From positions 1 to 64,000 of the forward strand of contig JAAENP010000005.1 of the NCBI GenBank assembly GCA_024224155.1: DNA of 64,000 nucleotides, written 5' to 3'. How positions within the stretch are numbered: position 1 is the stretch's first letter; each line of letters starts with the position of its first letter. Both the position numbers and the translations under genes were made by a program. This stretch comes from a bacterium (lineage in GTDB: Bacteria > Acidobacteriota > Thermoanaerobaculia > Multivoradales > JAHEKO01). The notes under the pieces were generated by a model, which saw nothing but the letters and a program-made list of their open reading frames with translations, had not been told where the DNA came from and ran no database searches. Of the stretch, positions 24,770-33,386 are shown piece by piece.

Positions 24770-24904
24770 CTAGACGGCCAGACGTGCCCGGCCTTTGCGA
24801 CGGCGCCGCGACAAGATCGCTCGCCCCTGGCGGGTTTGCATGCGCGATCGAAAGCCGTGCTTCTTCTTGCGGCGCCGATTCTTGGGCTGGTATGTACGTT
24901 TCAC
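24770..24904 (-). CDS. rpmH: 50S ribosomal protein L34
   Basis: 44 residues from GTG: it starts [20 protein letters not shown] and ends [12 protein letters not shown], which is unmistakably L34. It is the first gene of the rpmH-rnpA-yidD-yidC-jag operon, has a clear promoter about 95-120 bp upstream, and ends 4 nt before rnpA. The extra Lys in RRRKKKHGF is a lineage feature. Confidence 0.96.
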   Translation of the reverse strand: MKRTYQPKNRRRKKKHGFRSRMQTRQGRAILSRRRRKGRARLAV

Positions 24905-24998
24905 GGTTCTGTCCCGACTGTTCTCGTTGTTGTCGCCGGTGACCCCTGCTTGGTGAACGACCCCGGCGGGGTCGGGCCATCGACGGACGAACTTTAGA

Positions 24999-25027
24999 AT
25001 TTAACCGAACAAGGCACACCAGGTCAA
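24999..25027 (-). promoter_or_regulatory. Sigma-70-type promoter of the rpmH-rnpA-yidDC-jag operon
   Basis: On the minus strand TTGACC (25022-25027) and TTAAAT (24999-25004) are separated by exactly 17 bp. The predicted start is about 90 nt upstream of the rpmH GTG. It is one of the best promoter matches in the window. Confidence 0.7.
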
Positions 25028-25446
25028 GACTCGCCGGCCAGCCCGAGGTGGAAGGTTTGGCGGAGAGGGAGAGATTACTCTCGTGCACGTGTCCGGCAAA
25101 GGGGCTAAAGCGGCAGCGGCCCCCGCGCGAGCTCGCCCCGTAAGAGGGGGTTGGTTCAGGAAGCGGCCTGCGCTGATTTCAAGGGGCCACCCCCCATGGC
25201 ACACTCCTGGCACACTTGGACACAACAAATGACCGCTATCAGCAGGAGGCGGCAGCAAGGGCGAGGTGCCTAGTCCACTGATTCGGTTGCTGTTAGCTGT
25301 CATCGGGCAAGTCTCTCGCAGGTTCGAATCCCGCCCCCTTCGCCAAACAAGTATCAGCCTCGCACGATCCAGGACTACGTAAGAAGGACCCGCGAAGAAA
25401 TCCAAGCGTGCCGGTGGTATGGTTCGACCGGTCGAGAGACAGTTCG
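25028..25446. other. Intergenic stretch with a tRNA 3'-end-like remnant (25318-25345)
   Basis: No full gene was found. At 25318-25345 a T-arm (stem GCAGG/CCCGC with one mismatch around loop TTCGAAT) is followed by CCCCTTC, G and CCA, exactly the 3' end of a tRNA. No matching 5' acceptor GAAGGGG occurs within 100 bp upstream; a 91-nt fold with GCAAGGG has two mismatches and no sound anticodon arm. Just before it lies a short frame (25196-25273) ending RRRQQGRGA. The layout resembles an attachment site left at the edge of an integrated element. Confidence 0.4.
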
Positions 25447-26436
25447 ATGCCGCCTGTGCTCAACCTGGATTCATCGATCTTCGTCGCGGGACATTGCGGG
25501 CTCGTCGGTTCGGCGATCCTCCGGCGGTTGCGCAAAGAGGGGTTCAGCCAGATTCTCACCGCGACTCGCGAGCAGCTGGACCTCCGCGATCAGTCGGCCG
25601 TCAACTACTGGTTCCAGGCTAACCGGCCGGAGTATGTCCTCCTGGTCGCCGGGACCGTCGGTGGCATCCTGGCCAACAGCACCCGGCCTGCCGAGTTCAT
25701 CTACGACAACTTGATGATTCACGCGACCGTCGTGCATGCCGCGCACCTTTTCAAAGCGAAGAGGCTCCTCTACCTAGGCAGCTCGTGTATCTACCCTCGC
25801 GAAGCGCCACAGCCCATGAAGGAAGAGGATCTCCTGACCGGTCAACTCGAACCGACGAACGAGCCGTACGCGGTGGCGAAGATCGCGGGAATCAAGCTCT
25901 GTCAAGCCTACCGGAGGCAATACAATTGCGACTTCATCTCTGCGATGCCGACCAACCTCTACGGACCGAACGACAACTTCGACCTCGAGAGCTCCCACGT
26001 GCTGCCGGCCTTGATCCGACGCTTCCACGACGCCGCGGCCGAGGGAAGACGGGATGTCGTGGTCTGGGGTACCGGTTCAGTCCGGCGGGAGTTCCTTCAC
26101 GTCGATGACCTGGCCGACGCCTGCCTCTTCCTGATGTGCCACTTCGACGAGGATCAGCACATCAACGTCGGCACTGGTGAGGATCTGACTATCCGTGAGC
26201 TTGCGGAGATAGTCCGCCAGGTGGTGGCGCCCGGTTTGGAGCTCACTTTCGATCCTGACAAGCCGGATGGCGCCCCGCGAAAGCTGCTCAATGTCTCACG
26301 CATCCACGACCTGGGCTGGCATCACACAATCGCGCTGCGGGAGGGGATCGAAAGCACCTACGCGTGGTTCATCGAGAACTCCGAGCGGGTAAGCGTGGCG
26401 CGTAGCAAGGCGCCCCCGGGCCTGGTCATTCAGTGA
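25447..26436 (+). CDS. GDP-L-fucose synthase-like NAD-dependent epimerase/reductase
   Basis: 329 residues from ATG. Extended SDR enzyme: the coenzyme loop is GHCGLVGSAI, the catalytic Ser lies in GSSCIYP, and the Tyr/Lys pair in YAVAKIAGIK. The segment PREAPQPMKEEDLLTGQLEPTNEPYA is typical of GDP-4-keto-6-deoxymannose epimerase-reductases (Fcl/WcaG), which make GDP-fucose for surface polysaccharide. A GTG 39 bp upstream is an alternative start, but the extra residues lack homology. The next gene starts inside its stop (GTGA). Confidence 0.87.
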   Translation: MPPVLNLDSSIFVAGHCGLVGSAILRRLRKEGFSQILTATREQLDLRDQSAVNYWFQANRPEYVLLVAGTVGGILANSTRPAEFIYDNLMIHATVVHAAHLFKAKRLLYLGSSCIYPREAPQPMKEEDLLTGQLEPTNEPYAVAKIAGIKLCQAYRRQYNCDFISAMPTNLYGPNDNFDLESSHVLPALIRRFHDAAAEGRRDVVVWGTGSVRREFLHVDDLADACLFLMCHFDEDQHINVGTGEDLTIRELAEIVRQVVAPGLELTFDPDKPDGAPRKLLNVSRIHDLGWHHTIALREGIESTYAWFIENSERVSVARSKAPPGLVIQ

Positions 26437-27230
26437 AGAGCGTGCTCGGGAAGCTAGGGTCCACAGTTCGAACATGGCTGAGCCATCCCCTGACGCGGGG
26501 GATGGAAATCGATCATCCCATCACGACCGAGCTGCGCCGGTCCATCCTCCTCGAGAACCGGTTTCTCCGCGCTATCTACGAGGACTGGTACGAGCTCCTG
26601 GCCGGCGTCCTCCCCAGTGGCTCCCAGCCGATGCTCGAGGTGGGAAGCGGCGCCAGCTTCTTCCGGGACCATGTTCCCGGATTGATATCCACGGATATCT
26701 GGCCCCTGAGGAATATCGACATCGTCACCGACGCCCAGCAGCTTCCACTGGGCGATCGAACGCTCCGCGCAATTGCGATGACCAACGTCCTCCATCACAT
26801 CCCGAACGTACGGTCGTTCCTGTCAGAAGCGGCCCGATGCGTCGTGGAGGGCGGTGCTCTCGCCATGGTCGAGCCCTGGCTGACGAGCTGGTCTCGGTTT
26901 TTCTATACCCACCTCCACCATGAACCGTTCGAGCCGGCGGCGACGGACTGGACCTTTTCCCGAACCGGCCCCCTATCCGGCGCGAACGGCGCTTTACCCT
27001 GGATCGTCTTCGAGCGGGATCGTCCACGCTTCGAGCGCGAGTTTCCCATGTGGCGCATCGAGATCATCCGACCCATCATGCCTCTTCGCTACCTCATGAG
27101 CGGAGGAATGTCGTGGCGGCCGTTGATGCCGGCCTGGACATCTGGCCCATGGCGCGCTCTCGAACGAGTCTGGCCAATTCGTCGCGCCGCCATGTTCGCG
27201 CTCATCGTGCTCAGACGAGTCGCGTGTTGA
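26433..27230 (+). CDS. Class I SAM-dependent methyltransferase, polysaccharide-type
   Basis: 265 residues from GTG overlapping the previous stop. Motif I is MLEVGSGASFFRD (about residue 68); ISTDIWP and AIAMTNVLHHIPNVRSFLSEAARCVVEGG are the acidic-loop and post-motif regions of the methyltransferase 11 family. Target unknown; its coupling to the fucose synthase-like gene suggests sugar or lipid-linked glycan methylation. Its 3' end overlaps the convergent FkbM gene by 20 bp. Confidence 0.8.
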   Translation: MKSVLGKLGSTVRTWLSHPLTRGMEIDHPITTELRRSILLENRFLRAIYEDWYELLAGVLPSGSQPMLEVGSGASFFRDHVPGLISTDIWPLRNIDIVTDAQQLPLGDRTLRAIAMTNVLHHIPNVRSFLSEAARCVVEGGALAMVEPWLTSWSRFFYTHLHHEPFEPAATDWTFSRTGPLSGANGALPWIVFERDRPRFEREFPMWRIEIIRPIMPLRYLMSGGMSWRPLMPAWTSGPWRALERVWPIRRAAMFALIVLRRVAC

Positions 27231-28134
27231 GTTGGCCCGTCTTCTCGTGTCCGATCCGGGCGGTCCCATCTGCCCAGCCGGCCTCTCTGGGGTTCGCGAG
27301 AGCGTTGATACTCCCGCCTTCTGGGATCAGGCGCTCGAGCGTGCAAGGATCGTGGGGGAGCCGAGCGCCCCGCTCGTCGAACAGGTCGTACTCCTTGTCG
27401 AGCAGGAGAGACACGAGCGCAGCGAAATCCCTTCCCGGCTCGCGGTGTAGATAGGGGCAGAGTTCGATCAGGATGCGGGGTCGGTGCTCGGTCAGCGTCT
27501 TGCGGCCGCCGCTGAGGACATGGTATTCGTAGCCGTCGACGTCCACCTTCAGGAAGTCCGGTGGCCCCGCCCGCGCCGTGAGCTCGTCGAGAGTAAACGT
27601 AGCCGCGTCCTCCGCGCTCTCCAGTTCCCCCAGATGGACCGGGTGACGCCAGGTGTTCCGTTTGCTGGGGGAGGTCAGCGTCCAGCGGGCATAGAAATTG
27701 GCAGGCCTCTGAGTCGGGTCCTCGACTATTGCGGCGTTGAGTAGCTCGATCCTCCCCGTGAGATCAGGGTTGAGACCTGCGTTTCGGGTGAGCTTGGAGA
27801 AGGCCCAGTGTGTCGGCTCGACCGCCACGACCCGCCCCTCGTCTCCGACCAGCTTCGCAAGAGGGAGGGTGTGGGAACCGATATTCGCTCCGATGTCGAA
27901 CACGGTCATTCCCGACCGAACCAACCGGGTGAATGCGTTCGAAGTGGCTCGCTCGAACCGCCCGAATATAAAGATCGCCAAGTCCACGCCCTCGGAGAGA
28001 TCGAGCTCCCAGGTGACGCCTCGGCGACGACACAGGACTCGTCGGCTCCCGAGGCCGATCGGTCGCCGTATCGCTCGAATCGCCCCGGACATGAGTCGAG
28101 CGACCCAGATTTTCGTTCGGGAGGAGAGTAGCAC
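27211..28134 (-). CDS. FkbM family methyltransferase
   Basis: 307 residues. SAM motif VFDIGANIGSHTLPLAKLVG with the FkbM-type VVAVEPTHWAFSKLTRN following, and FLKVDVDGYEYHVLSGG plus RPRILIELCPYL near the C-terminus, all diagnostic for FkbM methyltransferases (O-methylation of sugars or polyketides). The first 45 residues are basic and may sit at the membrane. It is the only leftward gene in this polysaccharide block. Confidence 0.85.
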   Translation of the reverse strand: MLLSSRTKIWVARLMSGAIRAIRRPIGLGSRRVLCRRRGVTWELDLSEGVDLAIFIFGRFERATSNAFTRLVRSGMTVFDIGANIGSHTLPLAKLVGDEGRVVAVEPTHWAFSKLTRNAGLNPDLTGRIELLNAAIVEDPTQRPANFYARWTLTSPSKRNTWRHPVHLGELESAEDAATFTLDELTARAGPPDFLKVDVDGYEYHVLSGGRKTLTEHRPRILIELCPYLHREPGRDFAALVSLLLDKEYDLFDERGARLPHDPCTLERLIPEGGSINALANPREAGWADGTARIGHEKTGQLNTRLV

Positions 28135-28417
28135 TGAGCGCGGAACCAGTCAGCAGGGCCGCTATGGCCCGAGGCCATCAGGAGTCGGAGGCCCTGGGAG
28201 CACGATTCTTCATCCCAGCTCCTCCATCCCCCTACGTGTACGATGCAGCATCCTACACACTGTGTCCATCGGAGTACACTGCGCGCCCAATCTTCTCCAG
28301 AGCGATCGACCAGCCTCTGGGAGGAGCCGTAGGGGCTCCCCTCTGGTACAGTTCACACCTCCTTGCCAGCTGTGGCGCCTCGGCCTCCCTGCGCGCGAGG
28401 CGAAACTCTAACTCGCC

Positions 28418-29761
28418 ATGAGCCCAGCGGAAAAGAGACGGTACCGCCATACCCGCTACTTCAACCGGGTGCTGGCCGCCGAGGTCTCCACCTCGACCCG
28501 CTACTACGACAGGGTCGTTCAGTGTGCGCCGGTCGTGTTCGACGAGGGCGACCTGCTCGCCCTCGTGGACAACGCAGACAAGTCGGCCGTCTCTACCATC
28601 GAGGAACTGCCGGATCTGAGCGGGGAGCGCCGCCGGAGGAGCGCGGTCCTGTTCAACGGCAATCTCAACTTCAGCCTCGATATCCAGGATCTGCTCTCCC
28701 GTGTGCGGCCCAAGATGTCGCGCACCTCTCGCATCATCGCCGTCGCCTACAACCCTTATCTGAAGTGGCTGTTCAGAACGCTCTCCGCCATGGGCCTGAG
28801 CCGCAGCGGGAACATGACGACCTTCGTCACCGAGAGCGCGATCTCCCAAATAGCCAGCCTCGCAGGGTTCGAAATAATACGCAGCCGACCTTGCTGCCAC
28901 ATGCCCTTCAAGCTGCTCGGGCTGGGCTCGTTGGTCAACAGGGTGCTACCGGCAATTCCAATCTTGCGGCGCCTGCTGGCGTTGGCCGAGGTCATAATGC
29001 TGCGCCCGGAGCTTGCCAGCGCGGACAAGCCCTCCATATCCATTGTCATTCCTGCCCGAAACGAAGCGGGCAGCATCAGACGCGCCATCGAAGAGACTCC
29101 TCAGATGCCTGGGGTCGACACCGAGATCATCTTCGTCGAAGGCCACTCCGCCGACGACACCTGGGAGGTGATCCGGGAGGCGGTCGGGGAAGGGCACGAC
29201 ACCTTCCGACTCTCCTGCTACCAACAGCCCGGCAAGGGCAAGGTAGACGCGGTCCGGCTCGGCTTCTCGAAAGCGAACAACGAGATCCTGACAATCCTCG
29301 ACGCCGACCTGACCATGCCGCCTGAGATGCTCCCGCGGTTCTACGAAGCCTATACTGGAGGGCACGCTGACTTCGTTAATGGCAGCCGCCTGCTCTACCC
29401 GATGGAAGGAGAGGCCATGCGGTTCCTCAATCACCTCGGAAACCTGTTCTTCGCCAAGTCTCTCAGTGTGCTGCTGGGGATGCAGATCGGAGACTCGCTG
29501 TGCGGCACCAAGCTACTCGCCGCCCACGACTACGAGCGAGTCGGACGCTGGCACGACGACTTTGGCGACTTCGATCCGTTCGGAGACTTCGAGCTGCTCT
29601 TTTCCGCGGCCGAACTGGGTCTGGGCTGTGTGGACATTCCGGTTCGCTACAAGGCCCGCACCTACGGCTCCACCAACATCAGCCGCTTCCGTCACGGTCT
29701 GGTGCTGCTCAAGATGACCCTCCTCGGATTGTTCAGGATCCGAATGGGGAAGACGAGCTAG
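28418..29761 (+). CDS. Methyltransferase-remnant / family 2 glycosyltransferase fusion
   Basis: 447 residues. Residues 1-205 resemble the C-terminal half of class I methyltransferases (TFVTESAISQIASLAGFEIIRSRP) but lack any GxGxG SAM loop. Residues about 207-440 are a GT2 domain of the dolichyl-phosphate-mannose-synthase type: SIVIPARNEAGSIRRAIEE, the DxD-type LDADLTMPPEMLPRFYE, and GDSLCGTKLLAAHDYE. It probably moves a sugar to a polyprenyl-phosphate carrier. Related bifunctional proteins keep an intact methyltransferase half, so the N-domain here is likely degenerate or structural. Confidence 0.8.
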   Translation: MSPAEKRRYRHTRYFNRVLAAEVSTSTRYYDRVVQCAPVVFDEGDLLALVDNADKSAVSTIEELPDLSGERRRRSAVLFNGNLNFSLDIQDLLSRVRPKMSRTSRIIAVAYNPYLKWLFRTLSAMGLSRSGNMTTFVTESAISQIASLAGFEIIRSRPCCHMPFKLLGLGSLVNRVLPAIPILRRLLALAEVIMLRPELASADKPSISIVIPARNEAGSIRRAIEETPQMPGVDTEIIFVEGHSADDTWEVIREAVGEGHDTFRLSCYQQPGKGKVDAVRLGFSKANNEILTILDADLTMPPEMLPRFYEAYTGGHADFVNGSRLLYPMEGEAMRFLNHLGNLFFAKSLSVLLGMQIGDSLCGTKLLAAHDYERVGRWHDDFGDFDPFGDFELLFSAAELGLGCVDIPVRYKARTYGSTNISRFRHGLVLLKMTLLGLFRIRMGKTS

Positions 29762-29785
29762 GCCAACACAGGTTGGGACATCTGA

Positions 29786-31867
29786 ATGAGTGAGGGTAGG
29801 GAGCGGAGTTTCTGGCTGACGCTGTGGACGGTGTACTTGGTCACCGCCGGGGCATTCAGTGCGCTTGCTCCGATCGGTCACTGGCGGAATCGGATGTTCG
29901 GGTTCTTTCTCTGGTGGGATAACGATCCCGGAGGCTCGTACCTCTCGAGCGCACACGAGCTGTTTGCCTCGGAAGGGAGCCCTTTGTTTCCCGGCCATCC
30001 TGGCCTTACCTTACAGATGCTGCTGTACGGCGTCGAACAAGTTTTCTTTCTGATGAAAGCCGGCCGAGGCGAGGAGCTGACTGCGTTTGTGGCACGAAAC
30101 CTCCACCAGTTCGGCCTCTTGGCACGAACGCTCATGACCCTGTTGCACCTCGTGTCCTTCTACGCGCTGTTCCGTTTCTCCCGGAGGCTCTTCGACTCGG
30201 CGCGCGCGGCTCGGCTTGCCGTAGTGGGCTATGCAACCAGTCTGCCCGTGCTCTATTTTCTCTCGCGTATTTCAGTCGAGCCTTTGATGGTGATCTTCTT
30301 TCTCGCAACATTCCTTGGCCTCTGGAATTATCGCGAGTGCCTCTCACGTGGTGCAGGTCTGCGGGCGATCGGCTTTGCCGCCGTTGCCGCCGCTCTGGCC
30401 GTGTCGGGCGTCGTCACCAAGTTCCATTTCCTGGCACCACTGCCGGTGTTTGGACTGTTGTACGTGATCACGATGGGTCCCACCAAGTCAGGGCTGTCCG
30501 TTGGCTCTGCGTGGAAGGTCCGTTCTTGGGCAGCCGGTACGTATGTTCTCGCGTCGAGCGCGACTCTGTTCTTCTACTCTTTGTTCTTGAATTGGAAGGA
30601 GTTTTTCGACCTCTGGAGGGTCGTCAATGAGGGAGGCCTAGTCCGCGTGATTCGTCGGCTCGAGGGGCTGAAACGGATCCTCACCGCGGACCACCTGCTT
30701 CCAGATGCGAGCGCCGGCGGGATTTTTCTTCTTTGCGAGTTCTCCTTCCTGGCGGTGGCTTTGGTGGGGCTTGTTCTCTTCTTCCGCTGCCGGGAGGCGG
30801 AGCGCGGCGCTGCGTTGTGGCCACTTGCGTTCTCCGTCTACACGCTCATGATCTTCGGGTACCGAAGCTCGGTGTTTGGGAATCTCAACGGATTCCACTA
30901 CCTGTTCGTGCCAATGGCGGTCCTGGCGGTGTTCTTTGGGGTCGCGCTCGACGCGTTGGGGCGGGCCTTTCCCAAGCGGGCCCGCGGTCTGGCCACGCTG
31001 GCTGTTGTGCTCCTTATTCATCATGTGCCCATTTGGGCAGTGCTCGACTCTCGTGTCAAGGATGTAAGAGCTTACCGACCGCTGCGGCCGTTCCAGGAGG
31101 CTCTTGGGAGGATCCGCGCCGGGCAGCGAGTGGGAGTGCTCCATCGCCAGCGCCGATTTGCTGTCTGGGTAGTCCATGGTTTGGCTACTAGCGATTTCGC
31201 GGGTCGACGATCAGCAATGCTGGCGGAGGAGTTCGCCTCGTTGTTCGTTCCAATCGCGGTCAAGAACGAACAGCCAGACCAGCTCGCTCGGCGCGTGCGG
31301 GGAGCAGGGGTTGCCGTGGTCTTGGACCTCACTGAAGAGGGTTCCGAGGCAGAGGTGTACGACGCGCTGGCATGGGCAGACGCGAACGACCCCGGAGGAG
31401 AGCTACTCTTGAAGCTGCCCGGCCTGAACAAGAAGCGAGACCCCGAGCTGCGCCAGCGGGTCCTGACAGCCATTCTGGACGGAACCCTCAGGTCGAGGTC
31501 GCTGGGCGACGATCGGGTTCGCCTGGCTAGCGTGACCGAGGACCGCTGGACCGTCGGCGACCGACCGGCTGTGGTTGTCGTACAAAACTCCGGCAAAAGA
31601 GCTCTCCGAGTGAAACTCCGCATCGGCACGGGTGCCCAGTCGGCCGGGACCCAGGTGCCGGTATTCGTGGATGACGGTCAGGAAGTAGTCGAGCATCCCC
31701 TCGAGGGGGGCTCCGCGCCGCTTGTTCCGCTCTCGCTCGTGCCGGCCGGAGCTTCGCGGCTTTTCCTGGTTTGGAGGGAAATCCCGGGCACCTCGGCCGC
31801 TGGCCGCCCAGGTAGGCTGGGAATCCGCCTCAACGAGGCGCGACTCCGGCCACGCGACCGGGATTAG
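29786..31867 (+). CDS. Multi-pass membrane protein, probable GT-C type glycosyltransferase
   Basis: 693 residues. About ten hydrophobic helices cover residues 10-430; the first loop carries the acidic motif WWDNDPGG (around residue 43), as in GT-C enzymes that use polyprenyl-phosphate sugars (ArnT/PMT-like). Residues 440-693 form a soluble C-terminal domain. Following the DPM1-like GT2 by 24 bp, it could use the lipid-linked sugar made by that enzyme. The specific family was not recognised, so the call rests on topology, loop motif and context. Confidence 0.6.
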   Translation: MSEGRERSFWLTLWTVYLVTAGAFSALAPIGHWRNRMFGFFLWWDNDPGGSYLSSAHELFASEGSPLFPGHPGLTLQMLLYGVEQVFFLMKAGRGEELTAFVARNLHQFGLLARTLMTLLHLVSFYALFRFSRRLFDSARAARLAVVGYATSLPVLYFLSRISVEPLMVIFFLATFLGLWNYRECLSRGAGLRAIGFAAVAAALAVSGVVTKFHFLAPLPVFGLLYVITMGPTKSGLSVGSAWKVRSWAAGTYVLASSATLFFYSLFLNWKEFFDLWRVVNEGGLVRVIRRLEGLKRILTADHLLPDASAGGIFLLCEFSFLAVALVGLVLFFRCREAERGAALWPLAFSVYTLMIFGYRSSVFGNLNGFHYLFVPMAVLAVFFGVALDALGRAFPKRARGLATLAVVLLIHHVPIWAVLDSRVKDVRAYRPLRPFQEALGRIRAGQRVGVLHRQRRFAVWVVHGLATSDFAGRRSAMLAEEFASLFVPIAVKNEQPDQLARRVRGAGVAVVLDLTEEGSEAEVYDALAWADANDPGGELLLKLPGLNKKRDPELRQRVLTAILDGTLRSRSLGDDRVRLASVTEDRWTVGDRPAVVVVQNSGKRALRVKLRIGTGAQSAGTQVPVFVDDGQEVVEHPLEGGSAPLVPLSLVPAGASRLFLVWREIPGTSAAGRPGRLGIRLNEARLRPRDRD

Positions 31868-32512
<645 letters not shown>

Positions 32513-32524
32513 TTTTGGAAAAAC

Positions 32525-32615
<91 letters not shown>

Positions 32616-32636
32616 GTTGATCTTGCAAAGAACTCG

Positions 32637-33095
32637 CTAGCGACGAAGGTCTGAGAAGAACTCGCTCAGCAGCGAGCCACATTCCTCCGCCAGCACTCCC
32701 TCCCTCAACTCGAGCCTGTGATTGAGGCGCTGGTCTCGCACCAAGTCTCCCAGGCTGCCGCAGAAGCCGGCCTTCGGGTCCCGAGCACCGAACACTAATC
32801 CGGCGAAACGCCCGTTGACCAGGGCCCCGGCGCACATCGCGCACGGTTCGAGAGTTACAACCATTTCGCAGCCATCGAACCGCCAGCCGTCGATGTGCTC
32901 TCGGGCGTCCGAGATCGCTTCCAGCTCGGCATGAGCCAAGGGATCTCCCCTGGTCTCGCGTCGATTGAAGCCCTTACCCAGCAGTTTGCCCTCGCGCACC
33001 ACCACGGCTCCGACCGGAACCTCCCCGAGAGCTCGAGCCTTTCGGGCGAGCGCCAAGGCCTCGCCCATCCATTGAATCTCTTGCTCCGCAGTCAC
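32637..33095 (-). CDS. tadA: tRNA-specific adenosine deaminase TadA
   Basis: 152 residues from GTG. Zinc site HAELEAI (His, catalytic Glu) and PCAMCAGAL (two Cys); VPVGAVVV and GARDPKAGFCGS are typical TadA segments. It converts A34 to inosine in tRNA-Arg(ACG), an essential wobble modification. It is immediately upstream of the tRNA-Ser genes on the same strand and divergent from the SRP RNA gene. Confidence 0.92.
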   Translation of the reverse strand: MTAEQEIQWMGEALALARKARALGEVPVGAVVVREGKLLGKGFNRRETRGDPLAHAELEAISDAREHIDGWRFDGCEMVVTLEPCAMCAGALVNGRFAGLVFGARDPKAGFCGSLGDLVRDQRLNHRLELREGVLAEECGSLLSEFFSDLRR

Positions 33096-33204
33096 CTCAC
33101 ATCACGTTTCCGGCACATCCGGCCCGGCTTCGATTCCTGGCACCTCACCGAGCACAGGGGCCGTAGTGTAACGAAACCGCGTCGGACCGGAAACCGGCAA
33201 CGAC

Positions 33205-33233
33205 TTTACTTCGCTCGGTGCTGTGCATAGCAT
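33205..33233 (+). promoter_or_regulatory. Promoter of the SRP RNA gene
   Basis: TTTACT (33205-33210) and TAGCAT (33228-33233) are spaced 17 bp apart. The expected start, 7 nt after the -10 box, coincides with A33240, the first base of the predicted RNA stem. Confidence 0.6.
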
Positions 33234-33239
33234 GAGCGA

Positions 33240-33371
33240 AGCAGAAGGCGACGAAGGGTTCGGGCCCTGTGCAGCGGCTGGCGCCGAACCTCGTCAGGCC
33301 CGGAAGGGAGCAGCGATAAGGCGTCCGGCTGGGTGCCGCAGAATCACCGGAACCCTTCGTTGCCTTCTGCT
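33240..33371 (+). ncRNA. ffs: Signal recognition particle 4.5S-type RNA
   Basis: The conserved domain IV is intact: GTCAGGCCCGGAAGGGAGCAGC on the 5' side with GGGTGCCGCAGA on the 3' side, forming the Ffh-binding internal loops and GGAA tetraloop. The ends AGCAGAAGGC and GCCTTCTGCT pair perfectly and continue into GACGAAGGGTTC / GAACCCTTCGTT. A T-rich run (CTTTTCTTTTT) right after the stem acts as terminator. At about 132 nt it is slightly longer than the E. coli 4.5S RNA. It lies directly upstream of dnaX, as in many bacteria. Confidence 0.93.
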
Positions 33372-33386
33372 CTTTTCTTTTTGGCT

